Below, one piece after another: positions 60,648 through 64,000 of a DNA stretch of 64,000 nucleotides. Each line of letters opens with the position of its first letter. Position 1 is the stretch's first letter. This stretch comes from CAKZNE01 sp002695025 (GTDB lineage Bacteria > Bacteroidota > Bacteroidia > Flavobacteriales > Schleiferiaceae): the NCBI GenBank assembly GCA_913043285.1, contig CAJWML010000002.1, forward strand, positions 1 through 64,000. The letters run 5' to 3'. Under the pieces are notes generated by a model, which was given only the letters and a program-made list of their open reading frames with translations, searched no databases and was not told where the DNA came from. A program made the position numbers and the translations under genes.

Positions 60648-63356
60648 ATGCAACAAACTTTCCTGAAATTTTTCCTGATCACTCTCTGTTCGGGTATCGG
60701 CCTGAGCAGCGTGGCTCAGACTATTACCGTAGAGGGCACCGTTCGTGATACGGCCAATACTCCCCTGGAGATGGCGAATGTGATTGCCCTAAGTGCAGCA
60801 GACAGTTCTATGCTGGGCTATGCCTTTTCCGGCAATAATGGTCGTTACCGGTTAAAACTGGAAGACTCCCAGGCTTTTATCCTCAGGGTAAGTTACCTGG
60901 GTTTTCAGTCAACGGATGTGATGGTAAACCCCTCAGCGGGAGAGGAAAAGCTCATACGTGATATCCAATTGCGGGAACAGAAGAATGCCCTGGGTGCTGT
61001 GGAAGTGGTGGAAGAAATGCCCATCGTGATCACGGGTGATACTATCAGCTATAAGGCAGATGCCTTTACAGACGGGCAGGAGCGCAAGCTGGATGAGGTG
61101 CTGGAAAAACTGCCTGGTTTTGAAGTGGATGAGGACGGGCAGGTGAAAGTGGAAGGGAAGACCGTGGAAAAGGTAATGGTGGAAGGGAAGGACTTTTTTG
61201 ATGGTGACACCAAGCTGGCCACAAAGAACATACCGGCCAATGCGGTGGATAAAGTACAGGTGCTCCGTAATTACAATGACGTAGGCCCTATGCAAGGGGT
61301 GGATACGGATGATCGTATTGCTCTGAATATCAAGCTGAAGGATGGTAAAAAGAACATGACCTTCGGGGATATTACCGCAGAGGGCGGGCTGGATGAGCGC
61401 TACCTGGTGCACCCCAATGTGTTCTATTATACACCCAAGGCCAGCCTCAATTTTATAGGAGATATCAATAACTTAGGGGAGCCGGCCTTTACCTTCCAGG
61501 ATTATTTCCGCTTTGGCGGTGGCTTTCGCGGACTGGGCGGACGGGTAGGTTCTAACCTGCGCATTGCCAATGACGATTTGGGGTTTGCTATGGTGGCTAA
61601 TAACCGTGCCAACGAGCTTACCTCCAAACTGGGAGCCCTTAATTTCAGTTATAATCCAACCAAGGCCTGGACCTTTTCCGGTTTTGCCATTGGTGCCCAG
61701 ACGTTAACCCTCTCTAATTCGCAAACTATGCGTACGTATTTGCGTGGTGACCAAGCAGAAGCTGCGGAGATACTGACTACCAATTCCACCCAGCAAAATA
61801 ATTCGGGGATGTTCAAGTTATCCACCAAATATGCCCCTAATGCGGCCTTGCACCTGGGTTACGACATACTGGCCAAAGTGTCTGAAGCGGACGATGATAA
61901 TGACCAGTTCTCCGATTTCGGGGTGGCTTCCAATACTCTTAATACCTATAACCGCCAGATGCCCCGTTCCGTAAACCAGAACTTAGAGTTGTTCTACGAG
62001 TGGAACCCCAGGAACATTATCTCACTGGAAGCACAGCATTTGTATAAAGAGCAGGATCCTTTTATGCTCATTACTTCAGAGCAGGTATTGTTTCCCACTT
62101 ATCTACCTCTTGCCGATGGTGTGGATGCCTTTGTTATTGGTCAGAATAAGCTGATTACCACCAATAAAACCGATGCCACTTTAAACCACTACTACATTTT
62201 TAATAAGACCAATCATATTAACTTCACGGTAGGTGGCAGCCATACCTGGCAGAGCTTTACCTCTGCGCTAGACCAGCGGGATGGGAATGAGGTGATCCGC
62301 ACTTTTGACCAGCCGGAATACGGAAAGAATGATGTGGAATTCTGGCTTACGGATGCCTTTACTTCGGTGCATTATAAATGGAAGAAAGGAAAATTCACCA
62401 CCAGCCCCGGCTTAAATCTGCATTTTTATAACATCCGCGATGAGCAGGAGGGCACTGCCAACCAACGAGATTATACGTTCCTGTTACCGGATTTCTTTGC
62501 CCGTTACGACTTCCGGAAATCACAATCGCTTACTTTCGACTATGCGATGGAAGTGGGTTTTACGGACATTAACAATGCGATAGGCGGAACCATCGTCAAT
62601 ACCTATAACAGCTTGTTTACCGGTAACCGTTTCCTGGACAACAGTCTGAACCATAACTTCACCTTGCGCTACTTCCACTTCAATATGTTTGATTTTACCA
62701 ACGTAGTTGCGGGAGCTACCTACAACCGCAGGGCAGATGATATCACCAACGGGGTGGTGTACCAGGGGCTGGACCGCATAGCACAACCGATTAACAGCGG
62801 TAACATTAATGATGTAGCCAGCGTTTTCGGGGCTTACAGTAAAAAATTCAGCAAGTGGAGCGCCCAGTTCCGTACGGCCCTTTCCTTTACCAACACCAAC
62901 AACCGCATTGGTAGTGATGCCAACCAGAACCAGTCGTTCATCCAGAACTATACGCTCATCCTAGAGACTAATTTCAAGAAGATCCCCAATTTTGAGCTGC
63001 GCTATAATTTTGTGAGCAACCGTTATTCCGGTTCAGGTGTGGAGAACACCTTCAATACCCATTCGCCCACCCTGGAAATGGATGCTGTGTTCCTGAAGCA
63101 TTTTACTTTTACGGCTGACTATACGTATAACGATTATCGCAATGCGAACGGTACTACGGCCAGCACCTATGATTTTCTGAATGCCAGCCTGTATTTCCGC
63201 AAGGGTAAGAGTCCCTGGGAATTGGCTCTGAAAGCCCGTAACTTGCTGAACACAAATATTATTCGCCAGGATGGTTTTTCAGATTTCCTGATCAGTACTA
63301 CCCAGTTTTATGTGCTGCCAAGGTATTTAACGGTGGGGGTGAAGTATGATCTGTGA
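60648..63356 (+). CDS. Outer-membrane beta-barrel protein with carboxypeptidase-like regulatory domain
   Basis: A 902-residue protein of the TonB-dependent-receptor-like family. A signal peptide ends near SVAQ. Residues 24-110 are a CarboxypepD-regulatory-like domain (ITVEGTVRDTANTPLEMANV; YLGFQSTDV). A plug-like domain follows (VIVITGDTISYKADAF-type; LDEVLEKLPGFEVDEDGQVK). About 600 residues of amphipathic strands complete the barrel, ending in VGVKYDL. It follows the GLPGLI gene by 24 bases. Transported substrate unknown. Confidence 0.9.
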   Translation: MQQTFLKFFLITLCSGIGLSSVAQTITVEGTVRDTANTPLEMANVIALSAADSSMLGYAFSGNNGRYRLKLEDSQAFILRVSYLGFQSTDVMVNPSAGEEKLIRDIQLREQKNALGAVEVVEEMPIVITGDTISYKADAFTDGQERKLDEVLEKLPGFEVDEDGQVKVEGKTVEKVMVEGKDFFDGDTKLATKNIPANAVDKVQVLRNYNDVGPMQGVDTDDRIALNIKLKDGKKNMTFGDITAEGGLDERYLVHPNVFYYTPKASLNFIGDINNLGEPAFTFQDYFRFGGGFRGLGGRVGSNLRIANDDLGFAMVANNRANELTSKLGALNFSYNPTKAWTFSGFAIGAQTLTLSNSQTMRTYLRGDQAEAAEILTTNSTQQNNSGMFKLSTKYAPNAALHLGYDILAKVSEADDDNDQFSDFGVASNTLNTYNRQMPRSVNQNLELFYEWNPRNIISLEAQHLYKEQDPFMLITSEQVLFPTYLPLADGVDAFVIGQNKLITTNKTDATLNHYYIFNKTNHINFTVGGSHTWQSFTSALDQRDGNEVIRTFDQPEYGKNDVEFWLTDAFTSVHYKWKKGKFTTSPGLNLHFYNIRDEQEGTANQRDYTFLLPDFFARYDFRKSQSLTFDYAMEVGFTDINNAIGGTIVNTYNSLFTGNRFLDNSLNHNFTLRYFHFNMFDFTNVVAGATYNRRADDITNGVVYQGLDRIAQPINSGNINDVASVFGAYSKKFSKWSAQFRTALSFTNTNNRIGSDANQNQSFIQNYTLILETNFKKIPNFELRYNFVSNRYSGSGVENTFNTHSPTLEMDAVFLKHFTFTADYTYNDYRNANGTTASTYDFLNASLYFRKGKSPWELALKARNLLNTNIIRQDGFSDFLISTTQFYVLPRYLTVGVKYDL

Positions 63357-63394
63357 TGACCATCTTTCCATCTCGGTTTGAAGGATGTACTTTC

Positions 63395-64000
63395 CTATAC
63401 CATTGTTTTTTCAAGCATTTCTTCTTCTCCGGTTCCGTGCTTGGCACTCCTTTTTACGGCTGTATTGGATATCATATCATGCCAGCCTTCCTTGCCAAAA
63501 AATGAAAATGCTTCAAAGGGAATAAAACGGCAAATGGTGCGTATAAATATGGATCTCAATTTAGTACCGGTATAACGGACGGTGGCATTGTTGTGTAATT
63601 TCCCGATAGTCTGTTGAAAGAGAAGCTCCAGGATGAAATAGTAGCCCAATATATTAAGGGTGAAAAACCAGCCCGGGCTGGAGTTTAAAAACGGTATGTC
63701 CTCAAATATAAAACCGTCTGCCAATATCCGGATATTGGTAAAGCCAAAGGTTAAAATAACCGCGGAATCAATTATCCAATTCAAGAGTCGTGCTCCTTTT
63801 TTTACATTTTCTCCCTCATGGTATGACTTCACTTTACTGGTTCTTAAAAAATGAATGAAGATCATGGCCAGCAGGGCCAGGCTGATCAGTTTATAAATAT
63901 ACAGGTACCAGCGGGCGTTTTCATGAAGCAGGAAGAAGGAGTATTTGGAGCTTAATGAAGAGGCTATAAACCAGAAAATACTCCCGGCCACAAAAAAATA
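63395..64000 (-). CDS. Membrane protein of unknown function, cut by window end
   Basis: At least 198 residues with four membrane helices in view (ISLALLAMIFIHFLRTS; WIIDSAVILTFGFTNIRIL; FFTLNILGYYFILELLFQQ). QQTIGKLHNNATVRYTGTKL resembles RDD-family proteins (loop of I-G-K-x-x-x-x-x-x-V), with SIFIRTICRFIPFEAFSFFG after it, which also fits RDD. The frame is open to base 64000, so the N-terminus lies outside. Confidence 0.7.
   Translation of the reverse strand, partial: YFFVAGSIFWFIASSLSSKYSFFLLHENARWYLYIYKLISLALLAMIFIHFLRTSKVKSYHEGENVKKGARLLNWIIDSAVILTFGFTNIRILADGFIFEDIPFLNSSPGWFFTLNILGYYFILELLFQQTIGKLHNNATVRYTGTKLRSIFIRTICRFIPFEAFSFFGKEGWHDMISNTAVKRSAKHGTGEEEMLEKTMV

Overview
The window reads as a chromosomal segment of a Bacteroidota bacterium, probably Flavobacteriales or a near relative. 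The signs are C-terminal type IX secretion sorting domains (43516-44871, 45621-47111, 52738-53316), a GLPGLI protein beside an outer-membrane beta-barrel protein, a fused lycopene cyclase with a CrtZ-like hydroxylase, TAnnTTTG-type promoters and a type II-C Cas9. The species cannot be named from sequence alone.

Layout. 1-11 kb is an accessory region: a tandem family of near-duplicate lipoproteins (at least four copies, the first cut by the window edge); an AT-rich cassette of an XRE-type regulator, an Abi/UG-like reverse transcriptase and a PD-(D/E)XK nuclease-like protein (2865-5687), which is the best candidate here for an undescribed defence system; then small secreted or membrane proteins, two broken genes and dispersed hairpin repeats. 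11-29 kb is mostly housekeeping: a MacA/MacB-like efflux operon, smpB, pyrD, an S24 repressor, a metal-receptor/cystathionine beta-synthase pair, a LolC/E-like permease, a NamZ-like muramidase, a sugar-transferase operon and pcm.

30.6-39 kb is a complete type II-C CRISPR-Cas locus: minus-strand tracrRNA, cas9, a REP-type (RAYT) transposase gene lying between cas9 and cas1, then cas1, cas2 and a long array. Features that stand out: the RAYT gene is broken by a 32-bp palindrome whose removal restores the frame; related palindromes sit at almost every junction of the operon; the array has blocks of two repeat types (22 and 11 copies) and, at its far end, two repeats that each carry a 53-54 bp hairpin insert; each normal repeat has a Bacteroidota-like promoter facing the spacer; and one spacer occurs twice with a 1-nt length difference.

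39-64 kb returns to ordinary genome: secreted and T9SS proteins, carbonic anhydrase, a DsbA-like protein, DUF4199-like membrane proteins, a LuxR-type regulator, an attenuator-like leader (promoter, 30-codon ORF, terminator, 38-codon ORF coupled to a hotdog-like protein), a C1 peptidase, queE, carotenoid genes, a glycosyltransferase, a TPMT-like methyltransferase and the GLPGLI/beta-barrel pair. No tRNA, rRNA or IS element with terminal repeats was recognised.
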